Shown: piece by piece, positions 24,969 through 33,107 of the stretch
Layout of the letters: each line of letters opens with the position of its first letter
Numbering within the stretch: the first letter of the stretch is position 1
Assembly: GCA_031548835.1 (NCBI GenBank)
Contig: JAVBQS010000019.1
Coordinates: 1-64,000 of the forward strand
Source: WQTU01 sp031548835
Lineage (GTDB): Bacteria; Spirochaetota; Spirochaetia; CADAEX01
DNA: 64,000 nucleotides
Direction of reading: 5' to 3'
Notes under the pieces: model-generated
The model's input: the letters and a program-made list of their open reading frames with translations, nothing else
What the model was told of the DNA's origin: nothing
Database searches by the model: none
Translations under genes and position numbers: made by a program

Positions 24969-26768
24969 CTAGGCAAGTTTAAATTTATTTACCTCATTAT
25001 CAAGGTGTTTTGCAATATTGTTGTTGCTATCGATAAGCACTGAAAGATTTGACATAGATAATTTAATCTCATTTATACATTTATCAATTTCCAGGACAGC
25101 TGAATTAGTATCCATATATGTTGAATTAAGATCTTTTATAATATTATCTATCTGGACAGTTCTTTTATTAATGTCATAAGCATCTGCTTTAATTGCCTTT
25201 GTAATATTGGCTAAATTCAAAGCTGCTCCATTAAGCTCTCCTGTTCCTGAAGACATTTCATTCATATTATTATTAATTGTTGTAAATCCATTTATAAATT
25301 CTTCCAGTTTTGTATTTATTGTTGAAAACCCGGTCTGGCTTTCTGCAGAAATATTTGATGCAAGAGAAATTTTTTCATTTATAATTCCAAGAATATTTTT
25401 TATTTTATTTGAATTTTCACTTGTAGATTCTGCAAGATTTCTTATCTCATTTGCCACAACTGCAAAACCTTTCCCAGCCTCGCCTGCATGAGCAGCTTCA
25501 ATTGCTGCATTTATTGCAAGCAGATTTGTCTGCCTTGTTATATTGTTTATTATCTGTAGTATTTCATACATTTTTGATGCTTCTCCTTTTATATCATCAA
25601 CAATACTTTTTGTTTTTTCTATTTTTCCGCCGCCTATAATAGTAATTTGTGTAAGCTCTTTTGATTCTGTTAAATTTTCATTTGAGATAGAATTTACATT
25701 GGTAATTGTAGAATAAAGCTGCTGGACAGCAGAAGATGTCTGTGTAACTATGGAAGACTGGCCATCTATTTTTTCTGTAAGTGTATTTATATTTCCGGAA
25801 ATATTCTCAACTGATTCAGAAGTTATGCTGACTGCTCTTGAAAGATTTTCAAAAAGATTTTTTATTGCTTCTATTCTTGTAATTATGTTTGATATATTTC
25901 CATAAGTTTCATTTGCAGAATCTATAACTTTTCCGCTTATATCTACAGTATTATTTGAGGCATCTTTAACCTCATGTATCAGGCTTTTCAAGCTATTAAG
26001 CGCAATAGAAAAATTTTTGTAAAATTTGCCAATCTCATCATTTTTTTTATAAACAGGAAAGGTCGAAAGATCTCCTTCTGCAATTTTTGAAGTAGTATCT
26101 ATAATAATGCTTATCGGTTTTGATATAGATCTTGCCACTACTCCAGATATAATAATAGCTATAATAATACTCACAATTATTGATATCAACGTGATATTTT
26201 TTGAAACATCCAGGAGTCTCGATGTTTCGGCGCTTGTTGTTTCCAGATCTTCTCTTAGTTTTAAAACAATAATTTCAATTTCATCCTGGAGTTTTTGTGA
26301 AAGAGGCTCAAAATTCATTTTCCTCATTGAATCGCCATGATTATTGCCTCTTTCAATATATGTGTCAGCCATTCTTAAACCTTCATCAAAAAAGACATTA
26401 TAGACACCTTTTGATATTTTAAAATAGTCAGATATATCTGTGAACTGGGTCTGCTCAAGAGATTTTTCTATAGCATCTGTCTTTGAGATAAGATTGTTAT
26501 AAAGTTTTTTGGCGCTGTTTATAAGCAAATCTTTCTCTTTTGTAAGAGAAGCAGTGTAAAAAAGTGTTTCAATATCTTTAATATTATTACTAATATCAAA
26601 AAGCTGGACAGTAATAGGCATAAGCTCCTGTGTTACATATTGCATTGAATTTCTATTTCTGCTGCTGCTGTAAAACATAAATCCAATAGCAATACAAAAT
26701 ATAATTACAAGAGAAATGCAGCTAATAAAGATTTTAGCTTTGATGGAATTTAAGTTCAGGAAATTCAT
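24969..26768 (-). CDS. Methyl-accepting chemotaxis protein
   Basis: A 599-residue chemoreceptor: membrane helix at about 8-31, an extracytoplasmic helical sensor (about 32-190), second membrane helix at about 193-213 and a HAMP domain (about 212-265). The long signalling coiled coil has the highly conserved hairpin tip QTNLLAINAAIEAAHAGEAGKGFAVVANEIRNLAE. It signals to CheA/CheW to steer flagella. The sensor lacks a recognisable Cache or PAS fold and looks like a four-helix bundle. No che genes are nearby. A good ribosome site (GAGGTAAC) precedes the ATG. Confidence 0.96.
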   Translation of the reverse strand: MNFLNLNSIKAKIFISCISLVIIFCIAIGFMFYSSSRNRNSMQYVTQELMPITVQLFDISNNIKDIETLFYTASLTKEKDLLINSAKKLYNNLISKTDAIEKSLEQTQFTDISDYFKISKGVYNVFFDEGLRMADTYIERGNNHGDSMRKMNFEPLSQKLQDEIEIIVLKLREDLETTSAETSRLLDVSKNITLISIIVSIIIAIIISGVVARSISKPISIIIDTTSKIAEGDLSTFPVYKKNDEIGKFYKNFSIALNSLKSLIHEVKDASNNTVDISGKVIDSANETYGNISNIITRIEAIKNLFENLSRAVSITSESVENISGNINTLTEKIDGQSSIVTQTSSAVQQLYSTITNVNSISNENLTESKELTQITIIGGGKIEKTKSIVDDIKGEASKMYEILQIINNITRQTNLLAINAAIEAAHAGEAGKGFAVVANEIRNLAESTSENSNKIKNILGIINEKISLASNISAESQTGFSTINTKLEEFINGFTTINNNMNEMSSGTGELNGAALNLANITKAIKADAYDINKRTVQIDNIIKDLNSTYMDTNSAVLEIDKCINEIKLSMSNLSVLIDSNNNIAKHLDNEVNKFKLA

Positions 26769-26801
26769 TAGTTGTTACCTCTTTTTTAAATGATAGCAAC
26801 T

Positions 26802-26810
26802 AATATAGCA
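26802..26810 (-). promoter_or_regulatory. Candidate extended -10 promoter of the chemoreceptor gene
   Basis: On the minus strand TGCTATATT forms an extended -10 (TGN plus TATATT) about 35 bp before the ATG. No clear -35 was found, which is tolerated in extended -10 promoters. Confidence 0.3.
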
Positions 26811-26838
26811 TATTTTTCTGCTTCCGGATAATCTTTTT

Positions 26839-28179
26839 TTATCTTTCTGCCAACGGAATATATTTTTTCCTTGGCGCAACATTTTTATATGCCGGGCGTA
26901 TGATTCTTCCGCCATTTACAAGCTCTTCTATTCTATGGGCAGACCAGCCTGCTATTCTTGCTATTGCAAATATTGGAGTATAAAGCGCTGTAGGAATATT
27001 TAGCATTTTATAGACAAAGCCTGAGTAAAAATCAACATTTGCAGAGCCTCTTTTGTCTGAATGTTTTTCCTGAGATATAATTTGCGGCGCAATTTTTTCA
27101 ACTTTGGTAAAAAGGTTAAATTCTGCCTCAAGCCCTTTTTCTGCAGCAAGATCTGAAGCTTTTTCTTTCAATAATATTGCCCTGGGATCTGAAAGTGTAT
27201 AGATTGCATGGCCGTATCCATATATAAGGCCTGCTTTGTCAAAAACTTCTTTATTAAGAATTCTGCGGAGGTAATTTCCTATCTCATCTTCATCATCCCA
27301 ATCTTTTATATTTTCCATCATATTTTCCATCATATTGAGAGCTTTCTTGTTTGCTCCTCCATGCCTGGGGCCTTTCATGGAGCACAATGCTGCTGCAATT
27401 GCAGCATAGGTGTCTGTATGGCTTGATGTTACCACATGATTTGTAAAAGTAGAGTTATTTCCTCCGCCATGTTCTGCGTGAAGAACAAGCGCAAGGTCAA
27501 GAACCTGTGCTTCCAGTTTTGTATATTTACTGTCGCTGCGTATAAGGTGTAAAAGATTTTCTGCTGTGCCTATTCCAGATTGCGGTTTATGGATATAAAG
27601 GCTGTTGCCTTCATGATAATGGGATTTTGCCTGGTAGCCGTAGGCTGCCATTGTCGGGAATCTTGCTATAAGCTCTATACATTGTCTTAATACATTTTCA
27701 ATACTTATATCATCTGCATTTTTATCATAAGAATATGAAACAAGCACGCTTCTTGCAAGCTTGTTCATTATATCGCGGCTTGGAGCCCTCATTATCATAT
27801 CTTCTGCAAAACCGTCAGGCAGCTCCCTGTAGGAATCAAGAAGGCTGTTAAACTCATCAAGTTCGTTTTTTGAAGGCAGCTCGCCAAAAAGAAGAAAATA
27901 GGTAGTTTCTTCAAAGCCGTGCCTGTCTTCAGCTATCATTCCTTTTACAAGTTCAGTTATATTTACGCCTCTGTAAAGAAGCCTTCCCTCATCAGGCTGC
28001 ATTTCTCCTTCATCAAAGACATAGCCGTGGACATCTCCTATTTCTGTAAGCCCTACAAGCACTCCTGACTCATCGCTGTTTCTAAGCCCTCTTTTTACAT
28101 TATATCTGGTATATAAACTGGGATCTATTTTATTACTCAAAATCTTGTCTTTCATTTTTTCAATAAAATTTGCAGCCAT
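26839..28179 (-). CDS. gltA: Citrate synthase
   Basis: A 446-residue citrate synthase. All catalytic elements are present: LHAEHGGGNN (substrate His), GPRHGGANK (catalytic His), GYGHAIYTLSDPRA (second His and Arg) and NVDFYSGFVY (catalytic Asp). It condenses acetyl-CoA and oxaloacetate. An N-terminal extension of about 40 residues precedes the standard fold, as in other long bacterial forms. It is transcribed away from two shorter, degenerate relatives at 28631 and 29515, giving three superfamily members in 4 kb. Ribosome site GGGGG before the ATG. Confidence 0.95.
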   Translation of the reverse strand: MAANFIEKMKDKILSNKIDPSLYTRYNVKRGLRNSDESGVLVGLTEIGDVHGYVFDEGEMQPDEGRLLYRGVNITELVKGMIAEDRHGFEETTYFLLFGELPSKNELDEFNSLLDSYRELPDGFAEDMIMRAPSRDIMNKLARSVLVSYSYDKNADDISIENVLRQCIELIARFPTMAAYGYQAKSHYHEGNSLYIHKPQSGIGTAENLLHLIRSDSKYTKLEAQVLDLALVLHAEHGGGNNSTFTNHVVTSSHTDTYAAIAAALCSMKGPRHGGANKKALNMMENMMENIKDWDDEDEIGNYLRRILNKEVFDKAGLIYGYGHAIYTLSDPRAILLKEKASDLAAEKGLEAEFNLFTKVEKIAPQIISQEKHSDKRGSANVDFYSGFVYKMLNIPTALYTPIFAIARIAGWSAHRIEELVNGGRIIRPAYKNVAPRKKYIPLAER

Positions 28180-28293
28180 TTTTTCCCCCTGATGATGTCA
28201 GGCAGTAATGATATAGATAATAGCATTCCTGCTTACATTTTAATTTATTTTAATATAAAATAAAAACAATGGAAATAGCGTAATTTATTACTG

Positions 28294-28310
28294 TTAAATT
28301 TGAAATTTAA
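28294..28310. promoter_or_regulatory. 17-bp A/T palindrome between the two citrate-synthase-family loci
   Basis: TTAAATTT-G-AAATTTAA is a perfect 8+1+8 dyad in the 450-bp divergent intergenic region (28180-28630). It is very A/T-rich, so chance formation is possible. The rest of this region is A/T-rich with a second palindrome at 28442, a tandem repeat at 28470 and a strong ribosome site (AGGAGGAGAG) at the end. Confidence 0.35.
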
Positions 28311-28441
28311 GTTAAATAATTGTCCAGTCAGGAAAGTTTTAGCCGTAATGTTTAGCTTATAAATAATCATAAAATAATATTTTTATTTTTTAATAACTTT
28401 ATATATAAAATAAAAATAATTATATAAAATTATACAATTTA

Positions 28442-28456
28442 ATAACTTTAAGTTAT
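28442..28456. promoter_or_regulatory. 15-bp palindrome, possible LysR-type operator
   Basis: ATAACTTTAAGTTAT (within the longer AATAACT-TTA-AGTTATT) shares 14 of 15 bases with the palindrome at 13656-13670. It has the T-N11-A shape of LysR-type boxes, and a LysR regulator is encoded at the end of this cluster (33108). Confidence 0.45.
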
Positions 28457-28469
28457 TAAAGAAATGAAA

Positions 28470-28511
28470 ATAAATGAGTTGTCTTTATAGATAAATGAGT
28501 TGACTTTATGC
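28470..28511. promoter_or_regulatory. Two tandem 21-bp direct repeats upstream of the citryl-lyase-like operon
   Basis: Units 28470-28490 and 28491-28511 both read ATAAATGAGTTG-(T/A)-CTTTAT and differ at three of 21 positions. Twenty-one bases are two helical turns, so a protein bound to both copies would lie on one DNA face. They end 120 bp before the start codon and include a TTGACT that could act as a -35. Confidence 0.6.
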
Positions 28512-28630
28512 AAGGAATAATTTAGGGTTGTATAAAAAATATTGATTTTTACCTGTTGTTATCTGCATTTGTAGAGTCCTTTCAGGTAGAAACATTATAT
28601 TAAATGTAACTTAATATAGGAGGAGAGAGA

Positions 28631-29527
28631 ATGGATCGGAAACCATTGATCCAAAGGAAAACTGCAATCTGTTACAAAACAGAAGAAAAAACAGTTTTAC
28701 GCGGTTTTAATGTAAGTGATCTTGCTGAAGCAGGCTACACTTTCATAGATGCTCTGTATGTTCTTTTTCAGGGAAGAATTCCTGCTGAAAATGAGAAAAA
28801 AATGCTTGATTATGAGGTAGCAGAGTTTCTTGAACACTCAATGTCACCTTCAGCTGTATCTGCTATAGCTGTTATTAACGGACATCCAATGCTTCCAGCT
28901 GCTGTTGCATCATCAATCATGACTTTTGGTGGAGCTCACGGCCCAGGTGCAGCACACGGATATATGATGAAAAAATACCTTGACAGAGCTGCTGACACAG
29001 GAAAAAGCATCAAAGAAGTTGCTATTGAATGTGTAAACGAGTATATGGATGCAGGTCTTGCTGTAATGGGTATGGGACAGCCGCAGCACCTTGACGGTGA
29101 CCCAAGAGCAGAACCCACACACCTCAAACAGGAAGAACTTGGAGTTACAGGTGTATATCTCCAGTTCCAGAGAGCTCTTGAAGATAAATTCTATGCAAGA
29201 AGAAAAGAAGAAGGCAGAGCTTATGTTGCTGTAAACATGGTTGGCGCTGGTAATACTGCTCTTTCTGACATGGGATTTGCTCCAAATGCAGGATGGGTTA
29301 TCGGTTGTGTAACAAGAGGTTACAGCTGTGCTTGTCACGCTCTCTATACACTTAAAAAAGGAAGAGCATGGGCAGCATCAAGAAGCGAGCCAATGGTTCA
29401 GATGCTTGACCTTGCAATGATTAAATATGTAGGGCCGGAAGACAGGGAAGTTCCTCCTATGTCAGAAAGACAGGCATATGCAAAAAAACAGTTAGAATCA
29501 GGAGAATATAAGAAATGGGCGCTGTAA
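28631..29527 (+). CDS. Citrate-synthase-superfamily protein 1 (citryl-CoA-lyase-like, active site altered)
   Basis: A 298-residue protein of the short citrate synthase/citryl-CoA lyase fold (like the C-terminal part of ATP-citrate lyase). By-eye alignment: His69 (EHSMSPSA) and His103 (FGGAHGPGA) match the substrate His and the first catalytic His of citrate synthase. The second catalytic His is Gln150 (GMGQPQHLDGDPRA) and the catalytic Asp is Asn202 (AVNMVGAGN). Arg159 is kept. It overlaps the next gene by 13 bases, and an AGGAG site for that gene lies inside its end. Strong ribosome site (AGGAGGAGAG) and an apparent C-ending codon preference suggest high expression. Reaction unknown. Confidence 0.75.
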   Translation: MDRKPLIQRKTAICYKTEEKTVLRGFNVSDLAEAGYTFIDALYVLFQGRIPAENEKKMLDYEVAEFLEHSMSPSAVSAIAVINGHPMLPAAVASSIMTFGGAHGPGAAHGYMMKKYLDRAADTGKSIKEVAIECVNEYMDAGLAVMGMGQPQHLDGDPRAEPTHLKQEELGVTGVYLQFQRALEDKFYARRKEEGRAYVAVNMVGAGNTALSDMGFAPNAGWVIGCVTRGYSCACHALYTLKKGRAWAASRSEPMVQMLDLAMIKYVGPEDREVPPMSERQAYAKKQLESGEYKKWAL

Positions 29528-30588
29528 AATATTCAGATGACAGAATTGCACAAATGAAATTTGCAAAAAGGCCAACTCTCGGTAACCTTGCAGATCCAAG
29601 ATTAAAATATGACTATACAAACAGAGAGATTGGAACACTTCCTCCAGATAACAGGGAAAGTTTTAAATGGGTTTCTGAAGTAGCATACAAAAATATCCAC
29701 AGAATCGTAGCTAGAGGTTATGATACAACAGAAATTGTAGAAGCTGGTTACGGAGTATGCGAAGTACTCTTTATAGACTATCAGTCAAGAATTCCTCTTG
29801 TTGAAGAGAAAGAAGTTCTTGATTACTGCATGGTTTTAGGACTTGAAGACGGCCTTTCAAACCCAGCTCTTCTTGCAAGACTTATTGCAAGAGGTAAATC
29901 TTACGTAACACAGGCTTGCGGCGGTTCAGTGCTTGCTTTCGGACATGCATATGCTTCTTACGATGCAACAGGAAAAATGATTGTTAAATATGCTTCAAAA
30001 GTAGAAGAAGGAATGAGCCTTACAGATGCTGCAAAGCTTTGTATAAAAGAATGCCAGAAAGAAGACCATTTTGGTATTTCTACTCTTTATGCTAAAGATG
30101 CTGCGCCAAAAAAACTTCTTGACTTTGCAGAGAAAAAACTCTCAGGCGTAAAGAAACTCAGATATGTAAACTTCATGAAAGAACTCGACAAACAGGCTAA
30201 AGCAGCGCTTGGTGCTAATTATGGCGTAGACATGATTGGCGCTCTTTCAGCAGCAATGCTTGAACTCGAATTCTCAAGTGATGGAGCATGGTGTTTAATG
30301 GCTGTTACAAGATCATTTGCAGCAGGCGCTCATGCAATTGAAGAAATGGAAAGAGAGACACTTGATGTTCTTGGCCAGACACTTACTCCAAAAGATTGGT
30401 ACGACGGTCCGGCAGACAAACCAGTTCCTTCACAGAAAGAAAGATCAGGCTTCAAAGGCGGCCAGGCTCAGACAGCTGCTGAATGGAGAGCTCTCTGGAA
30501 AAAGAATGAAGCACTCAAAGGTTCTGGATATTCAATCCCATTTGTTGTTGAAGATCCAAGAAAAGCTAGTGTAACAAAAAAGAAATAA
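29515..30588 (+). CDS. Citrate-synthase-superfamily protein 2 (citryl-CoA-lyase-like, active site altered)
   Basis: A 357-residue partner of the preceding gene with the same fold plus an N-terminal extension of about 50 residues. It has the opposite set of losses: the substrate-His position is Asp112 (LEDGLSNPA), the first catalytic His is Tyr146 (FGHAYASYD, with a His two residues earlier) and the GFGH motif reads GIST, while the catalytic Asp is kept as Asp239 (GVDMIGALSAAM). The two proteins look like divergent duplicates. Overlapping, coupled translation suggests fixed stoichiometry, hence a heteromer (inference). Start ATG at 29515 has an AGGAG site nine bases upstream. Confidence 0.72.
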   Translation: MGAVKYSDDRIAQMKFAKRPTLGNLADPRLKYDYTNREIGTLPPDNRESFKWVSEVAYKNIHRIVARGYDTTEIVEAGYGVCEVLFIDYQSRIPLVEEKEVLDYCMVLGLEDGLSNPALLARLIARGKSYVTQACGGSVLAFGHAYASYDATGKMIVKYASKVEEGMSLTDAAKLCIKECQKEDHFGISTLYAKDAAPKKLLDFAEKKLSGVKKLRYVNFMKELDKQAKAALGANYGVDMIGALSAAMLELEFSSDGAWCLMAVTRSFAAGAHAIEEMERETLDVLGQTLTPKDWYDGPADKPVPSQKERSGFKGGQAQTAAEWRALWKKNEALKGSGYSIPFVVEDPRKASVTKKK

Positions 30589-30604
30589 TTTCTTTTTACA
30601 ATAT

Positions 30605-30698
30605 CTGCAGAGTGTTATCATAGACATTCTGCAGAATAGTTTTAATAAAATAAAATTTTTTTTTTACAGAAAAAATACCCTGATGATGAGTCAGGGTA
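30605..30698 (+). other. Two successive hairpins between the lyase-like pair and the dehydrogenase gene
   Basis: Hairpin 1: a 10-bp stem with one G-T pair (30605-30614 with 30625-30634). Hairpin 2: a perfect 8-bp stem TACCCTGA (30676-30683) with TCAGGGTA (30691-30698), ending 37 bp before the next start codon. A run of ten T lies between them (30656-30665). They could form a partial terminator, a processing site or an attenuator that sets different expression of the flanking genes. Confidence 0.5.
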
Positions 30699-30735
30699 TA
30701 ACTATGTATAACTAATTTATTAGGAGAAGGTAGAG

Positions 30736-32142
30736 ATGTCAGATAACATTAAGGAAATGTATGCTAAAGCAAGAAAAGCTTTTGAAGTTGTTGAATTCTG
30801 GGATCAGGAAAGAGTTAACGAAGTAGTTGCTGCTGTTGCTTGGCAGTGGATGAAAAAAGAAGTTGGAGAAGAACTTGCAAAACTTGCAGCTGAAGGCTCT
30901 GGAATGGGTAAATATGAAGATAAATGCCAGAAAGCAAACAAGGTTAGAGGAATAATGTGGGATATGAAAGATGCTAAAACAGCAGGCATCATTAAAGAAG
31001 ATAAAGAAAAAGGTATTACAACATATGCAAAACCAATGGGTGTTGTTGCAAACGTTGTTCCTACAACAAACCCAACAATAACAGCATGTTTTATCGGTCT
31101 TTCACTTCTTAAGACAAGAAATGCAATGATCTGTTCACCGCACCCAAGATCAAAAGATTCTACATATAGAACAATTGAATGGGGAAGAGCAGCTCTTAAA
31201 GCTGTTGGCGCTCCGGAAGATCTTTTCCAGTGTATTCAAGATCCTACAAATGAAAAAACAGTTGAACTTATGTCAACATGCGATTATGCAGTTGCAACAG
31301 GCGGAAAAGCTCTTATTAAAGTAGTACATTCAGCAGGAACACCTTCTGTAACAGTAGGCGCTGGTAACGTAAGAGCAATTATTGATCCATCTGCAGATCT
31401 TGCTAATGCAGCTTTCTGCGTAGCTAAATCAAAGACATTTGACAATGCTACATCATGTTCTTCAGAAAATGCTGTTTCTATCCATGTGTCAATATATGAC
31501 AAAATGATGGAAGAGCTCAGAAAAGTTGGCGGATACATGCTTAACACAGAAGACAGGGAAAAACTCAGAAAAGCTATGTGGCCTGACGGACACACACTTA
31601 ACAGAGACATTGTTGCAAAACCTGTACAGCATATTGCAAAACTTGCTGGCATTAGCGTTCCAGAAGGAACAAAATTCATCATGGTAAAAGGTGAAAAAAT
31701 CGGACCAGAAGATATGTTCTCTAACGAAAAACTTTCACTCGTTCTTACTGTATGGACATGGGAAGATTTTGACACAGAGATCAAAACACTTAAGAAAAAC
31801 CTTCTTTTCTCTGGTATTGGCCATTCATGTGCTCTTCACTCAACAAAACCGGAACAGTGGCACAAACTTGCTGCTTTTATTCCTACAGGAAGAGTTAACA
31901 TAAACATGCCTAACACAACTGTAAACAGCGGAAGCTGGTTTGCTGGCCATGAATTTACAACAACAATTGGTTGCGGTACATGGGCAGGCAACAGCCACAG
32001 CGATAACATCAACTACAGACATTTTATGAATACAACAAGACTTGCCACACCTCTTAAAGAATATGTTCCTACAGACGAAGAAGTTTGGGGAAAATATCTT
32101 GATAAGGCTAAAAAAGCAACAGCAAATCTTAAATTAAACTAA
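30736..32142 (+). CDS. CoA-acylating aldehyde dehydrogenase (SauS/EutE-like)
   Basis: A 468-residue member of the acetylating aldehyde dehydrogenase group. Motifs: VVPTTNPTITACF (residues about 107-119, typical of CoA-dependent enzymes), VGAGNVRAIID and the catalytic Cys241 in FDNATSCSSEN. It should interconvert an aldehyde and its acyl-CoA with NAD(P)H and CoA. The sequence recalls sulfoacetaldehyde dehydrogenase (SauS) as well as EutE-type acetaldehyde dehydrogenases; the substrate cannot be fixed by eye. Strong site (AGGAGAAGG) and the same apparent codon style as the two upstream genes point to one highly expressed pathway. Confidence 0.85.
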   Translation: MSDNIKEMYAKARKAFEVVEFWDQERVNEVVAAVAWQWMKKEVGEELAKLAAEGSGMGKYEDKCQKANKVRGIMWDMKDAKTAGIIKEDKEKGITTYAKPMGVVANVVPTTNPTITACFIGLSLLKTRNAMICSPHPRSKDSTYRTIEWGRAALKAVGAPEDLFQCIQDPTNEKTVELMSTCDYAVATGGKALIKVVHSAGTPSVTVGAGNVRAIIDPSADLANAAFCVAKSKTFDNATSCSSENAVSIHVSIYDKMMEELRKVGGYMLNTEDREKLRKAMWPDGHTLNRDIVAKPVQHIAKLAGISVPEGTKFIMVKGEKIGPEDMFSNEKLSLVLTVWTWEDFDTEIKTLKKNLLFSGIGHSCALHSTKPEQWHKLAAFIPTGRVNINMPNTTVNSGSWFAGHEFTTTIGCGTWAGNSHSDNINYRHFMNTTRLATPLKEYVPTDEEVWGKYLDKAKKATANLKLN

Positions 32143-32162
32143 TATTATATTGGTTTAAACAG

Positions 32163-32190
32163 GGGCTCCTTAACCGGAGCCCTTTTTTTT
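32163..32190 (+). terminator. Rho-independent terminator
   Basis: GGGCTCC (32163-32169) pairs with GGAGCCC (32176-32182) around TTAACC, followed by eight T. It ends the 28631-32142 operon and separates it from the HAD and LysR genes. Confidence 0.93.
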
Positions 32191-32210
32191 CTTTTTAAAA
32201 AACTGATGGG

Positions 32211-32289
32211 CTGCGAAGCGTACTGTATAGATAACATATAACAAATATAAATTTGATAATTAAATACAGTATACACTTCGTTATCCAGC
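32211..32289. repeat. Imperfect inverted repeat after the operon
   Basis: The left arm CTGCGAAGCGTACTGTATAG (32211-32230) and the right arm (32264-32289, containing ATACAGTATACACTTCG and CCAGC) are complementary with small gaps. The 33-nt centre is A/T-rich. A similar CTTCGC-rich element occurs at 41016-41040. Possibly a remnant of a small mobile element. Confidence 0.4.
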
Positions 32290-32361
32290 ACAATTTTGGT
32301 AGATAAATTTATAGACTGTTAAAGTAAAATAGTTTAGTTTAAATATATAAAGAGGAAAAAA

Positions 32362-33063
32362 ATGATAAAAGCTATTGTATTTGATTTTGTTCAGACACTT
32401 GGCAGCGCTGCAGATGGCTATAAAGATGCTGAAAAAAAATCTCAGAAAAAACTATATGAAAAACTTGGCATCAATGACTGGGATAAATATATGGATCTAT
32501 ACAGGGAAGAGAGAAAACAGCATTTTTTAAGATCTGATTTTTCAAGAAAAAATGTCTGGATAAAACTTTGTGATTATTTTAATGTTCCTGTGGATAATAA
32601 ATTTCTTGATCAGCTTGAAGACCAGTATTGGGAAATTGTAAAAAACAGCATGAAACTTTTTCCTGAAGCGCTTGATGTAATTAAGAAATTAAAGCCCAGA
32701 TATAAGCTTGGCATGGTTTCCAATTCCCAGAAAGACGGCAGCACAAAAGCTCTTGAAAATGATGAATATAAAAAGCTTGAAAAACTGTTTGATGCAATTG
32801 TTATATCAGGAGAAGGAAATATTCCTGCCAAACCAGACCCTGCGCCGTTTAAAATAGTTTTGGAAAAACTTGGTGTTAAGTCGGAAGAAGCTATTTTTGT
32901 TGGAGATGATTTTAGAGTAGATATTGAAGGCAGCAAAAATGCAGGAATGACACCTGTATGGCTTAAGCATTACTCTGTTGAACGCAACTGGCCTGAAGCA
33001 TCATTCAAAGTTATAGAAATAACCAATCTTGAAGATGTAGTTGATATAGAGAAAAAGCTTTAG
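32362..33063 (+). CDS. HAD-superfamily hydrolase-like protein
   Basis: A 233-residue HAD protein with a helical cap (about 18-95). Motif 1 is FDFVQTL: the nucleophile Asp is present, but the usual second Asp (acid/base, D-x-D) is Val. Motif 2 is MVSNSQ, motif 3 KPDPAPFK and motif 4 VGDDFRVDIEGSKNAG. Loss of the second Asp is seen in HAD enzymes that are not ordinary phosphatases, so a dehalogenase-like, C-P-cleaving or other role is possible. It is followed 45 bp later by the LysR gene and lies just after the acylating dehydrogenase operon. Confidence 0.8.
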   Translation: MIKAIVFDFVQTLGSAADGYKDAEKKSQKKLYEKLGINDWDKYMDLYREERKQHFLRSDFSRKNVWIKLCDYFNVPVDNKFLDQLEDQYWEIVKNSMKLFPEALDVIKKLKPRYKLGMVSNSQKDGSTKALENDEYKKLEKLFDAIVISGEGNIPAKPDPAPFKIVLEKLGVKSEEAIFVGDDFRVDIEGSKNAGMTPVWLKHYSVERNWPEASFKVIEITNLEDVVDIEKKL

Positions 33064-33107
33064 GGTATTGACCTGTTAGAAAGTAATCGTTAACATGAAA
33101 AATAGTT

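Noticed and set aside
28913..29338. Antisense ORF of 141 codons in the lyase-like gene
   Set aside because: Composition (Ser/Cys-rich, no domain) is typical of a shadow frame; the plus-strand protein has recognisable family motifs.
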